From assembly GCA_020161355.1 (NCBI GenBank), contig JAIUOF010000009.1, forward strand, positions 1-64,000: a DNA stretch of 64,000 bases. The letters are read 5' to 3'. The notes under the pieces were generated by a model. It made no database searches, had not been told where the DNA came from, and saw only the letters and a list, made by a program, of their open reading frames with translations. Positions 1 to 8,492 of the stretch are shown here, piece by piece. Position numbers and translations under genes: made by a program. The first letter of the stretch is position 1, and the number at the start of each line of letters is the position of its first letter. The DNA is from Bacteroidota bacterium. Lineage in GTDB: Bacteria > Bacteroidota > Bacteroidia > Cytophagales > Spirosomataceae.

Positions 1-65
1 GCCTCCAGGGCAACCTTGGCTTTAAAGTTGCCATCAAAATTTCGTCGTTTGTTTTGCTTGCTCAT
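1..65 (-). CDS. IS3-family transposase OrfA, N-terminal fragment at window edge
   Basis: Read on the minus strand from an ATG at 65, the frame stays open to the window edge and begins MSKQNKRRNFDGNFKAKVAL. This is the typical start of the small helix-turn-helix OrfA protein of IS3-family elements, which binds the inverted repeats and is joined to the OrfB integrase by frameshifting. Only about 21 codons are visible, so the subgroup and the intactness of the element cannot be judged. The downstream part of the element lies outside the window. Confidence 0.85.
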   Translation of the reverse strand, partial: MSKQNKRRNFDGNFKAKVALE

Positions 66-100
66 GTTCCTAAATTTAAAAGGTGATTTCAATTATCGTA

Positions 101-122
101 CCTGTCTAAATTTTGGGGACCA
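101..122 (-). repeat. Left terminal inverted repeat of the IS3-family element
   Basis: On the minus strand the 22 bases from 122 down to 101 begin TGGTCCCCAAAATTTAGA, a form common at IS3-family tips (terminal TG, a C-run, then AAAATTTAGACAG). They lie about 36 bases upstream of the orfA start, as expected for a left end. The first base outside the element would be 123. The matching right end and the target duplication are not in the window. Confidence 0.7.
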
Positions 123-2002
123 TTATAAACAAAGCCAGTTTGTTTAGCCCAAACAAGCAATTGGAGGTGATTTGTGACTTGAAATCAAATAGTTACTCTG
201 TTAAATTTAAAGGAGAAACTGTCTTGAAAAATTCTCAGCTTGGATTAACAAGAGAAGACGGTGATTTTACAAAAAACCTCAGGACAGTAAAAGTATCCGC
301 TCCCGCTTTGGTAACTGACAATTACATGATGGTCAATGCCAAAAAAAGCAAAATTTCTTATCAGGCAAATGAAAGTATCTGGGAAACAATAAATGCAGAT
401 GGCAAAAAAATGAACATTGTGTTCCGGATTTCAAACGATGGCGTGGCTTTTAGATATATTTTTCCCGAAAAATCAACCGACATAAAGAAAATCTCTTCTG
501 AAAACACCAGTTTCCACTTCCCTCTTGAAACCCGAGCATGGCTACAGCCAAAAGCGGAAGCTCAATCGGGATGGGAGCATAGTAACCCATCTTATGAGGC
601 TCATTATGAACTGGATATCCCTGTAGGAAAAGCTTCTCCGGGTCCAAATGGGTGGATTTATCCCGCACTTTTTAAAACGTCAAATGCTTGGGTGGCAATT
701 ACTGAAGCCGATCTTGGAGAAAGCTATTGCGGTACCGCTTTACAACAATATTCCCCGGATGGAGAGTATAAAATCAATTTTCCTCAGCCTGCAGAAGTAT
801 TTACCGATGGGGTACCAACGCTCAATCCGGAATCTACCCTTCCCTGGAAAACGCCCTGGAGGATTCTGGCAATCGGTGAATTAAAAACCGTGATGGAATC
901 AACCCTGGGTACTGATTTGGCTCAACCTGCCATAAAAATGGATCCTGCATTTATCAAGCCGGGGAAATCTTCCTGGAGCTGGATTTTGAAAAAAGATGAC
1001 TCAACGGTTTTCAGTGTTCAGAAAAAATATGTCGATTTTGCCTCTGATATGAAATGGCAATATTGTTTGCTGGACGCTACCTGGGACAAACTCATGGGAT
1101 ATGATTCAGTAAAAATTCTTGCTGATTATGCCAAAACCAAAAACGTGGGTTTAATACTTTGGTACAATTCGTCAGGAAGCTGGAATACAGTAACTTACAC
1201 TCCTAAAAGTAAACTACTAACTCATGAAAGCAGAGTGGCCGAGTTTGCAAAATTAAAAGCTATGGGTATCAAAGGCCTAAAAATTGACTTTTTTGGTGGA
1301 GATGGTCAGTCTTTTATAAAATATTATCGTGATATCCTGAAAGATGCGGCAGACTATGGTCTCCTCATCAATTTCCATGGTGCCACCCTTCCCCGTGGTT
1401 TACAGCGTACATTCCCCAATTTCATGACCGCCGAGGCCATTTTTGGGTATGAAATGATTACTTTTTCACAACATTCTGCCAATAAAGAAGCCGAGCATTC
1501 TACTATGGCCGCCATGGTCAGAAACTTATATGATCCAATGGACTTTACGCCAATGAATCTTTATAAAATTCCCAGAATTAAGCGAAAAACTACTTCGGCA
1601 TTTGAATTGGCTACTTCGGTTTGCTTCTTATCCGGAATCCAGCATTATGCCGAAAGTCCTGATGGAATGAAGCATGTGCCCGAAGAAGTGAAAAATTTCC
1701 TCAGGAAGCTTCCCAATCACTGGGACGATGTGAAATTTATTGACGGCTATCCTGGAAAACTTTATGTTGTAGCCCGTAAATCAGGAAATAAATGGTATTT
1801 GGCTGGAATCAATGGGGAAAATACCGAAAAAGAACTGAGTCTGAATCTGGGATTTTTGAAAGGTAAAACCGGAAAACTCATTGCCAACGGAAAGCCTTCA
1901 GGGGAAGAGCCTTCATTCAGTTTTTCAAATATCTCCATTCCGGCAAATGGAAATATTAAAATTAAATTAGCCGGAAATGATGGATTTATAATTGAATTCT
2001 AA
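113..2002 (+). CDS. GH97 glycoside hydrolase, 5' end removed by IS insertion
   Basis: GH97 enzymes hydrolyse alpha-glucosidic or alpha-galactosidic bonds in the periplasm of Bacteroidota. The protein has the family layout: an N-terminal beta-sandwich beginning near ASLFSPNKQLEV, a TIM barrel around residues 270-540, and a C-terminal beta domain. The barrel carries KIDFFGGDGQ with Asp392. In the family, an Asp here marks the retaining, alpha-galactosidase-like branch; an acidic residue follows in TAEAIFGYE. The open frame can only start at a TTG at 113, inside the IS terminal repeat, after an in-frame stop at 107-109. There is no signal peptide and the next ATG lies deep in the domain. The native start and export signal were therefore probably separated by the insertion. 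It is first in a tight gene run, 15 bases before the GH43 gene. The family call is firm; function of this copy is doubtful. Confidence 0.85.
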   Translation: MGTIINKASLFSPNKQLEVICDLKSNSYSVKFKGETVLKNSQLGLTREDGDFTKNLRTVKVSAPALVTDNYMMVNAKKSKISYQANESIWETINADGKKMNIVFRISNDGVAFRYIFPEKSTDIKKISSENTSFHFPLETRAWLQPKAEAQSGWEHSNPSYEAHYELDIPVGKASPGPNGWIYPALFKTSNAWVAITEADLGESYCGTALQQYSPDGEYKINFPQPAEVFTDGVPTLNPESTLPWKTPWRILAIGELKTVMESTLGTDLAQPAIKMDPAFIKPGKSSWSWILKKDDSTVFSVQKKYVDFASDMKWQYCLLDATWDKLMGYDSVKILADYAKTKNVGLILWYNSSGSWNTVTYTPKSKLLTHESRVAEFAKLKAMGIKGLKIDFFGGDGQSFIKYYRDILKDAADYGLLINFHGATLPRGLQRTFPNFMTAEAIFGYEMITFSQHSANKEAEHSTMAAMVRNLYDPMDFTPMNLYKIPRIKRKTTSAFELATSVCFLSGIQHYAESPDGMKHVPEEVKNFLRKLPNHWDDVKFIDGYPGKLYVVARKSGNKWYLAGINGENTEKELSLNLGFLKGKTGKLIANGKPSGEEPSFSFSNISIPANGNIKIKLAGNDGFIIEF

Positions 2003-2017
2003 AAATCATATTCAACC

Positions 2018-3355
2018 ATGAAGAAAAGATCAATATTTAGCTTTTTAATGACTGCTATTGCTGTCAGTTTATCCGCCCAAAACCCCATCGTCAGAGATCA
2101 GTTTACCGCTGACCCCACTGCCAGAGTTTTTGGAGACAAAATTTACGTGTACCCTTCTCACGATGTTCTTGCAACTGAAAAACGAGGAAGATTGGGTTGG
2201 TTTTGTATGGAAGATTATCATGTATTTTCCTCGGAAAATCTCACAGACTGGAAAGACCATGGGGTAATAGTCACCCAGAACAAAGTGCCCTGGGTACGTC
2301 CCGACAGCTATAGCATGTGGGCACCTGACTGTATCGAGCGTAACGGAAAATATTATTTTTATTTCCCTTCTGCTCCACGTGATACGGTAAAATATGGCAG
2401 AGGTTTTGGGATTGGCGTAGCCATTGCTGATTCTCCTACCGGCCCTTTCGTTCCCGAAGAAAATCCTATTGCAAAAGTCAGAGGCATTGACCCCAGTGTT
2501 ATGATTGCCAAAGATGGACAGGCCTATATTTATTGGTCGGCAGGCAATATTTATGGTGCCAAACTCAAAGAAAACATGGTCGAATTGGATTCTGATGTTA
2601 AGATTTTGGGTGATTTACCTAAAAAAGGACTGAAAGAAGGTCCGTTTGTTTTTGAAAGAAACGGCATGTATTACCTTACTTTCCCCCATGTAGAAAACAC
2701 CATCGAGCGACTTGAATATGCTATGAGTGACAATCCTCTGGGACCGTTCAAAATGGCAGGCGTGATTATGGATGAATCGCCCACCGGATGCTGGACTAAC
2801 CACCAATCAATTGTTCAGTTTAAGGGACAATGGCTGCTTTTTTATCATCACAATGATTTATCGCCCGCTTTTGACAAAGCTCGTTCTATCAGAGCCGATT
2901 CATTGTTTTTCAATCCTGACGGAACAATCCAAAAAGTGATTCCTACCTTGAGAGGTGTAGGCTTAACTGATGCGAATTCGGAAATCCAAATCGACAGATT
3001 TAGTCAGATTAGTACTGAAAATACCTCAATTGCTTTTCTTGATACCACCAATAAATTTATGGGCTGGAAAACCATTTTTTCGGGTCAAAATTCCTGGATT
3101 CGGTATAATTCGGTTTCTTTTACAAAAAAACCAAAATATTTGATTATTAAATACTTGTCTGATAAAAATACTCAGGTTTCGGTAGAAGTATTTAATGGTA
3201 AAAATAAAACCGTAATCAGTAAATCCCTTCCAGCATCTGGAGATTGGAATGTGGTGAAAATTGAGGCCAAAGGTAAGTTAAGTGGTAAAAATGATATCAT
3301 AGTGAAGTCAAATTCGGATTCGAAATTTGAAGTCGATTGGATAAAATTTGAATAA
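2018..3355 (+). CDS. Exported GH43 beta-xylosidase / alpha-L-arabinofuranosidase with C-terminal CBM6-like domain
   Basis: Predicted to remove xylosyl or arabinosyl units from xylan-type oligosaccharides. A signal peptide (MKKRSIFSFLMTAIAVSLSA) is followed by a five-bladed propeller. The three expected GH43 acids are visible: Asp32 in TADPT (base), Asp158 in RGIDPS (pKa modulator) and Glu207 in KEGPF (acid). Residues from about 310 to 445 look like a CBM6-type beta-sandwich ending in FEVDWIKFE. The gene lies 15 bases after GH97 and 34 bases before GH39, so co-transcription is likely. Arabinose and xylose specificity cannot be separated by eye. Confidence 0.9.
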   Translation: MKKRSIFSFLMTAIAVSLSAQNPIVRDQFTADPTARVFGDKIYVYPSHDVLATEKRGRLGWFCMEDYHVFSSENLTDWKDHGVIVTQNKVPWVRPDSYSMWAPDCIERNGKYYFYFPSAPRDTVKYGRGFGIGVAIADSPTGPFVPEENPIAKVRGIDPSVMIAKDGQAYIYWSAGNIYGAKLKENMVELDSDVKILGDLPKKGLKEGPFVFERNGMYYLTFPHVENTIERLEYAMSDNPLGPFKMAGVIMDESPTGCWTNHQSIVQFKGQWLLFYHHNDLSPAFDKARSIRADSLFFNPDGTIQKVIPTLRGVGLTDANSEIQIDRFSQISTENTSIAFLDTTNKFMGWKTIFSGQNSWIRYNSVSFTKKPKYLIIKYLSDKNTQVSVEVFNGKNKTVISKSLPASGDWNVVKIEAKGKLSGKNDIIVKSNSDSKFEVDWIKFE

Positions 3356-3389
3356 TTTAAGATTTATCATTTAAGAAAATAAACAAAAA

Positions 3390-5063
3390 ATGGCCGGAAG
3401 ATTTCTGAAACTTATTGCAATTAAGGCATTTACAATGAGTGCAATCTATGCTCAGGTTGTGAATATTAATGTTAATGCTGAAAAACCAATTGGAGATATG
3501 AAACCCTTCTGGGCATTTTTTGGGTATGATGAACCTAATTATACGACACGGGAAAACGGCAAAAAATTGCTAAAAGAATTACAGCAACTCAGTCCTGTTC
3601 CGGTTTATGTAAGAGCTCACAATTTACTGACCAGCAAAGGAAACAGCCCGGGCCCAGACCTGAAATGGGGATTTACCGACGCCTATAAAGAAGATGCCAA
3701 TGGTCGGCCTGTTTATAACTGGAAAACGGTAGATTCTATCGTGGACACCTATGTAAACCTGGGAATGAAGCCTCTCATGGAAATCGGGTTTATGCCCAAA
3801 GACCTTTCTTCAAAACCTGAACCCTACGAGCACTATTGGAATAAAGGTGGGGAACTCTGGACAGGATGGACCGCTCCCCCAAAAGATTACGACAAATGGA
3901 GAGACCTGGTGTATCAATGGGTTAAACATTCGGTTGAAAGATATGGGCAAAAGGAAGTGCAAAGCTGGCTTTGGGAAGTATGGAATGAACCCGACATCCC
4001 CTATTGGTCGGGTACTTTTGAAGAATATTGCAAATTATATGATTTTGCAGCGGACGGCCTAAAAAAAGCATGTCCGGAATGCTCCATTGGAGGCCCACAT
4101 ACCACCAGCCCAAGAAACGAAAAAGGTTATAAATATCTTACCGGTTTTATAGAGCATTGCCTCAAAGGCAAAAATTATGCAACAGGAAAGATCGGAACAC
4201 CCCTTCAATACATCGGGTTTCATGCAAAAGGTGCCCCTGAACTGTTAAATGGGAAAGTCACCATGAACATGGGTGCTCAACTCAAAGATATTAAGAGTGG
4301 TTTTGAAGCGATAAATTCCTATCCTGAACTCAAAAACATTCCGGTTATCATTGGAGAATGTGACCCTGAAGGTTGTGCGGCTTGCTCAGAAAAACGTGAA
4401 CCCAAATATGCCTACCGAAATGGTACTATGTATTCCAGCTATACCGCTGCATCTTTTGCAAGAATTTACGAATTGATGGATCAACAAAATATAAACCTCA
4501 AAGGTGCAGTAAGCTGGTCGTTTGAATTCGAGGATCAGGAATGGTTTGCGGGATACAGAGATCTGGCCACCAATGGAGTAGACAAACCCGTATTAAATGT
4601 GTTCAGAATGCTGGGAATGATGCAAGGGAATCGGATTTTAGTCAATACTGAAAATGGAATTAATGCAAATCATATCATTGAAAACGGGGTTAGAAATCAA
4701 AACGATGTAAATGCATTGGCTTCGAAGGAAGGTAATTCAGTCTGGATATTGGTTTGGAATTATCATGATCTCAATGAGTTGGGAATCAGCCATTCTGTAA
4801 ATCTCAAAATTAATGGATTAAAAAATGAAAAAACACTTGTCCACCATTATAGAATAGACGAGAATCACAGCAATTCCTTCGAAAAATGGAAAGCAATAGG
4901 ACGCCCGCAAACTGTTACCCAGGAACAATTTAAAGAACTGGAAAAATCTGGGCAATTAGCGTTATTAAGTTCTCCCGAATGGAAAAACATTAAAAATAAT
5001 ACGACAAATATAAATTTTGAATTGCCTCAACAAGGCGTTTCATTAATTCAGTTAACCTGGTAA
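3390..5063 (+). CDS. Exported GH39-like glycosidase, probable beta-xylosidase
   Basis: A clan GH-A TIM-barrel hydrolase that resembles GH39 xylan beta-xylosidases. The acid/base is Glu200 in EVWNEPDI and the nucleophile Glu323 in VIIGECDP, the usual spacing for this clan. A hydrophobic N-terminus ending AIYAQ suggests export. After the barrel, residues from about 440 form a beta-rich C-terminal domain, as in GH39. It is followed after 12 bases by a CE6 deacetylase, which fits joint attack on acetylated xylan. A neighbouring clan-A family is possible, but a beta-glycosidase role is secure. Confidence 0.82.
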   Translation: MAGRFLKLIAIKAFTMSAIYAQVVNINVNAEKPIGDMKPFWAFFGYDEPNYTTRENGKKLLKELQQLSPVPVYVRAHNLLTSKGNSPGPDLKWGFTDAYKEDANGRPVYNWKTVDSIVDTYVNLGMKPLMEIGFMPKDLSSKPEPYEHYWNKGGELWTGWTAPPKDYDKWRDLVYQWVKHSVERYGQKEVQSWLWEVWNEPDIPYWSGTFEEYCKLYDFAADGLKKACPECSIGGPHTTSPRNEKGYKYLTGFIEHCLKGKNYATGKIGTPLQYIGFHAKGAPELLNGKVTMNMGAQLKDIKSGFEAINSYPELKNIPVIIGECDPEGCAACSEKREPKYAYRNGTMYSSYTAASFARIYELMDQQNINLKGAVSWSFEFEDQEWFAGYRDLATNGVDKPVLNVFRMLGMMQGNRILVNTENGINANHIIENGVRNQNDVNALASKEGNSVWILVWNYHDLNELGISHSVNLKINGLKNEKTLVHHYRIDENHSNSFEKWKAIGRPQTVTQEQFKELEKSGQLALLSSPEWKNIKNNTTNINFELPQQGVSLIQLTW

Positions 5064-5075
5064 TTTTTTAAAATT

Positions 5076-5912
5076 ATGAAAAGAAATTTATTGGTATTCG
5101 GACTGTTTTTTTTAACAATCCAAACATTTGCTCAAAACAAAAATTTCCATATTTACCTGTGTATTGGGCAGTCAAATATGGAAGGGGCCGGTCGCATCCA
5201 GGCTCAGGATACTTTGGATATTGACAGTCGTTTCAAAATTTTGGAGGCTTTAGACTGCCCTGAGTTAGGAAGAGAAAAAGGCAAATGGTACACAGCCAAG
5301 CCACCTCTTTGCAGATGTAAAACCGGACTTTCGCCCGCCGATTATTTTGGCAGAACGATGCTGAAATCAATGAAAAAGAAACAATCATTGGGGCTGGTAC
5401 ATGTGGCTGTCGCTGGTAGTAAAATTGAGATCTTTGATAAAGAAAAATACAAAACCTATCTGGATACATCGGCAGCCGAACGCCCCTGGATGATAAAAAT
5501 GGCGGATGCCTATGGTGGAAATCCTTATCAAAGATTGATAGAAATGGCCAAAATTGCTCAGAAAGAAGGGGTTATAAAGGGCATATTGCTGCATCAGGGA
5601 GAATCAAATACGGGAGATAAAACCTGGCCTGCAAAAGTTAAAAAAATATATGATGACTTACTGAATGATTTAAATCTTGCTCCGAACTCCATTCCATTGA
5701 TTGCCGGCGAGGTGGTAAACGCCGACCAGGGGGGAAAATGTGCTGTCCATAATGAAATCATTGCGACACTTCCGCAATCGATTCCAAAGGCAATAATAGT
5801 TTCTTCAAAGGGAATTCCTGCTGTGCCTGATAAACTTCATTTTACCACTGAAGGAGTCAGGGAATTTGGGAAAAGATATGCGGAGGCATTGTTAGAATTT
5901 TCAAAAAAATAA
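5076..5912 (+). CDS. Exported CE6-type carbohydrate acetylesterase (SGNH fold)
   Basis: Predicted to remove O-acetyl groups from xylan or related glycans. The signal peptide ends near TFAQ. The family motif GQSNMEG holds the nucleophile Ser33, HQGESN lies at 173-178, and Asp252-Lys-Leu-His255 near the C-terminus supplies the rest of the triad. The length of 278 aa is normal for CE6/sialate-O-acetylesterase-like proteins. It sits 12 bases after the GH39 gene. A sialate acetylesterase label is possible from fold alone, but the xylanolytic setting favours acetylxylan. Confidence 0.88.
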   Translation: MKRNLLVFGLFFLTIQTFAQNKNFHIYLCIGQSNMEGAGRIQAQDTLDIDSRFKILEALDCPELGREKGKWYTAKPPLCRCKTGLSPADYFGRTMLKSMKKKQSLGLVHVAVAGSKIEIFDKEKYKTYLDTSAAERPWMIKMADAYGGNPYQRLIEMAKIAQKEGVIKGILLHQGESNTGDKTWPAKVKKIYDDLLNDLNLAPNSIPLIAGEVVNADQGGKCAVHNEIIATLPQSIPKAIIVSSKGIPAVPDKLHFTTEGVREFGKRYAEALLEFSKK

Positions 5913-5929
5913 AAAAAATGCAAAGCCAA

Positions 5930-5983
5930 TGTTTGTGTCAGCCGTTGTTTGTGTCAGCCGTTGTTTGTGTCCCCACAAACAAC
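5930..5983. repeat. 16-bp tandem repeat running into a perfect 10-bp hairpin
   Basis: Two exact copies of TGTTTGTGTCAGCCGT (5930-5945, 5946-5961) are followed by a partial third copy. This third copy forms the left arm of a hairpin: GTTGTTTGTG at 5960-5969, loop TCCC, CACAAACAAC at 5974-5983. No T-run follows, so it is not a standard terminator on the plus strand. It interrupts the otherwise tight gene run between the CE6 gene and the next esterase, and resembles a REP-type element or an mRNA-stability hairpin. Confidence 0.75.
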
Positions 5984-6027
5984 ATTACACAAGTTATTGA
6001 AAATCAATATTTTTATCAACCTTTAGT

Positions 6028-6906
6028 ATGAAAAAAAATCTTATCCTATTCTTTACCCTTCTTTTGGGATTTTCTGCTATTTCGCAGGAAAAAATAATTC
6101 TTTATCCTAAAAGCATACCTAACTCCAAAACCACTGATAAAGTTGAGACATTTGACAGGGGAATGTACCGCAATGTCACCTCACCCACTCTGGAATACAT
6201 AAAACCCGAAAAACCAAACGGAACAGCGGTTATTGTAATTGCAGGAGGAAGCTATGCTGTAATCGTTTACAATGGCGAAGGCTTGGGCACTGCAAAGAGT
6301 CTGGCTGAAAAAGGAATCTCAGTATTTGTTTTGAAATATCGATTACCTAGCGATGAAATCATGGATGACAAAAGAATCGGTCCATTGCAGGATGTACAGC
6401 AATCCATCAAATATTTACGGGAAAATGCCGAAAAATACGGAATCGACAAAAATAAAATCGGTGTGATGGGTTTTAGTGCAGGCGGGCATTTGGCGAGTAC
6501 AGCAGCTACTCATTTTGAAAAATCCTATATTCCCAATTCCGAAAATACTAATCTGAGGCCTGATTTTCAAATTTTGGTTTATCCGGTAATCACCATGCAA
6601 GATGCACTCACACACGGAGGTTCTCGTGATGCATTAATTGGTAAAACGCCTTCGCAGGAAGACAAGGACTTATTTTCTAATGAATTACAGGTAAAAGCCA
6701 ATACGCCAATCGCCTGGCTTACTCACGCTGCTGATGACAAAGTGGTGGATGTTGATAACAGCATTCAATATTTTGAAAAACTGCGAAAAAACAAAGTAGA
6801 AGTCGAAATGCACATTTATCCTAAAGGAGATCATGGATTTATTTTCCGTCACAAAGGCTGGACGGACCCACTTTTTGACTGGATGAAAAGAAATAACTTA
6901 TTGTAA
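6028..6906 (+). CDS. Exported alpha/beta-hydrolase, BD-FAE-like carbohydrate esterase
   Basis: A small serine esterase of the acetyl/feruloyl esterase type found in Bacteroidota glycan loci. The signal peptide ends near SAISQ. An oxyanion motif AGGSYA is followed by GFSAGGH with nucleophile Ser150, an acid at Asp236/Asp237 in AADDKVVD, and His269 in GDHGF. It is followed within about a dozen bases by a type-B carboxylesterase. The same two families occur in the same transcriptional order at 57458-54937. The acyl group removed (acetyl or feruloyl) cannot be told from sequence. Confidence 0.85.
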   Translation: MKKNLILFFTLLLGFSAISQEKIILYPKSIPNSKTTDKVETFDRGMYRNVTSPTLEYIKPEKPNGTAVIVIAGGSYAVIVYNGEGLGTAKSLAEKGISVFVLKYRLPSDEIMDDKRIGPLQDVQQSIKYLRENAEKYGIDKNKIGVMGFSAGGHLASTAATHFEKSYIPNSENTNLRPDFQILVYPVITMQDALTHGGSRDALIGKTPSQEDKDLFSNELQVKANTPIAWLTHAADDKVVDVDNSIQYFEKLRKNKVEVEMHIYPKGDHGFIFRHKGWTDPLFDWMKRNNLL

Positions 6907-6917
6907 ATATGATAATT

Positions 6918-8480
6918 ATGAAAAAAATAAAAAACATTAAACTCTTTGTATTATTCCTTACTCCATTCTTAAGTTTTGCTCAAATCAGCGGACCGGTTAA
7001 AGTAAAACAAGGTTTGGTTCAGGGAAGTTTAGAAAATGGCCTGGCAGTTTTCAAAGGAATTCCTTTTGCAGCTCCGCCGGTAGGTGAATTGCGTTGGAAA
7101 GCCCCTCAACCTGCCCAAAGCTGGGAGGGCGTGAAAGAAACGACAAAATTTGCTCCTGTTCCTTTTCAGGGTGGAAACCCACCATCAGGTAAAAGTGAAG
7201 ATTGTTTGTACCTCAACATTTGGTCACCGGCCAAATCTGCCAATGAAAATCTGCCTGTCTTGGTTTGGATTTATGGAGGTGGCTTTGCTTTTGGCTCTAC
7301 TGCAGAGCCTGTCTCAAATGGTGAAAATTTGGCAAAAAAAGGCGTAATTTTAGTAAGTATAGCTTACCGTGTGGGGCAATTGGGCTTTTTAGCTCACCCC
7401 GAACTCAGTGCCGAAACCTCTCAGAAAACCTCCGGCAATTACGGACTTTTGGATATGATTGCAGGATTGAAATGGATACAAGAAAATATTAAACAATTTG
7501 GAGGAAACCCGAATAAAGTAACCATTTTTGGCGAATCAGCCGGGGGAATTGCCGTGAGTATGCTTTGTGCATCACCTTTGGCTAAAGGACTTTTTCACGG
7601 AGCAATTTCACAAAGTGGCGGTTCATTTGGGCCACACAGAACAACTACTTACCCGGGTGAAAACATGAAATTATTGTCTTTGGCAGAAAGCCAGGGTGTA
7701 GAATTTATGCAAAAGGCAGGAGCAAAATCACTTGCCGAAATGAGAGCAATTCCAGCCGAAAAACTCCCGGGCGGATTTGGGCAACCAGGCGGCTGGCCGA
7801 TTGTGGATGGTTACGTAGTACCTGACGACCAACACATTTTGTATGAAAAAGGAAAATACAATCATATCCCCGTTTTAATCGGATATAATTCAGATGAAGG
7901 TGCGAGTTTTCAACCTCCAAAAACGCCAAAAGATTACATCGAAAGTACCCAAAAACGTTATGGAAAATTTGCAGAAAGTTTGATAAAGGCCTATCCAGTA
8001 GGCGAAAACAATGTGCCTAAAACTGCCCGTGATCTTGCTCGCGATGCCGCTTTTGGCTGGCAAACCTGGGCTTGGGCCAATCTGCAAGCCAAGACTTCCA
8101 AAGAAAAAGTATTTTATTATTACCTCGATCAACACCCTGAGCATCCTGCTGGTTCGCCAAAATATGGCTATGGCTCACCTCATGGGCAAGATGTGGCTTT
8201 TGTGTTTGGAAACTTAAACCCAGCCGACCAAAATCGCACCCCGACCGACGAGGCCCTTTCTGAAACCATGATGACTTATTGGACAAACTTTGCCAAATTC
8301 GGTCATCCAAATGGCGACTCCGTACCAAAATGGGAAGCCTTTTCCCCTAAAAATCCTAAAGTGATGTATTTCAACCAAAAAGCCTACATGGGACCGGTTC
8401 CAAGCGAAGATGCCATGAAAGTTTTGGATAAATATTTTGAATGGAGAAGAACCCCGGAAGGGAAGGAATGGGCTAAATAA
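6918..8480 (+). CDS. Exported type-B carboxylesterase
   Basis: Member of the cholinesterase/para-nitrobenzyl esterase family. Starting at the ATG at 6918 gives the signal peptide MKKIKNIKLFVLFL ending SFAQ; an ATG at 6909 only adds MII. Counted from 6909, the triad is Ser210 in FGESAGG, Glu330 in SDEGAS and His425 in SPHGQD. The motifs EDCLYLNIW and GGGFAFGS are also typical. It lies directly after a BD-FAE-like esterase and 12 bases before a fucosidase. In this setting it probably removes an acyl or aromatic ester from a hemicellulose side chain. Confidence 0.88.
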   Translation: MKKIKNIKLFVLFLTPFLSFAQISGPVKVKQGLVQGSLENGLAVFKGIPFAAPPVGELRWKAPQPAQSWEGVKETTKFAPVPFQGGNPPSGKSEDCLYLNIWSPAKSANENLPVLVWIYGGGFAFGSTAEPVSNGENLAKKGVILVSIAYRVGQLGFLAHPELSAETSQKTSGNYGLLDMIAGLKWIQENIKQFGGNPNKVTIFGESAGGIAVSMLCASPLAKGLFHGAISQSGGSFGPHRTTTYPGENMKLLSLAESQGVEFMQKAGAKSLAEMRAIPAEKLPGGFGQPGGWPIVDGYVVPDDQHILYEKGKYNHIPVLIGYNSDEGASFQPPKTPKDYIESTQKRYGKFAESLIKAYPVGENNVPKTARDLARDAAFGWQTWAWANLQAKTSKEKVFYYYLDQHPEHPAGSPKYGYGSPHGQDVAFVFGNLNPADQNRTPTDEALSETMMTYWTNFAKFGHPNGDSVPKWEAFSPKNPKVMYFNQKAYMGPVPSEDAMKVLDKYFEWRRTPEGKEWAK

Positions 8481-8492
8481 TTAATAATCAAT

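Noticed and set aside
5930..5961. Possible CRISPR repeat
   Set aside because: The 16-base units are directly adjacent with no spacers and only two full copies.
8017..8328. Minus-strand open frame inside the type-B carboxylesterase
   Set aside because: Shadow of a gene with a full set of catalytic motifs; composition is not protein-like.
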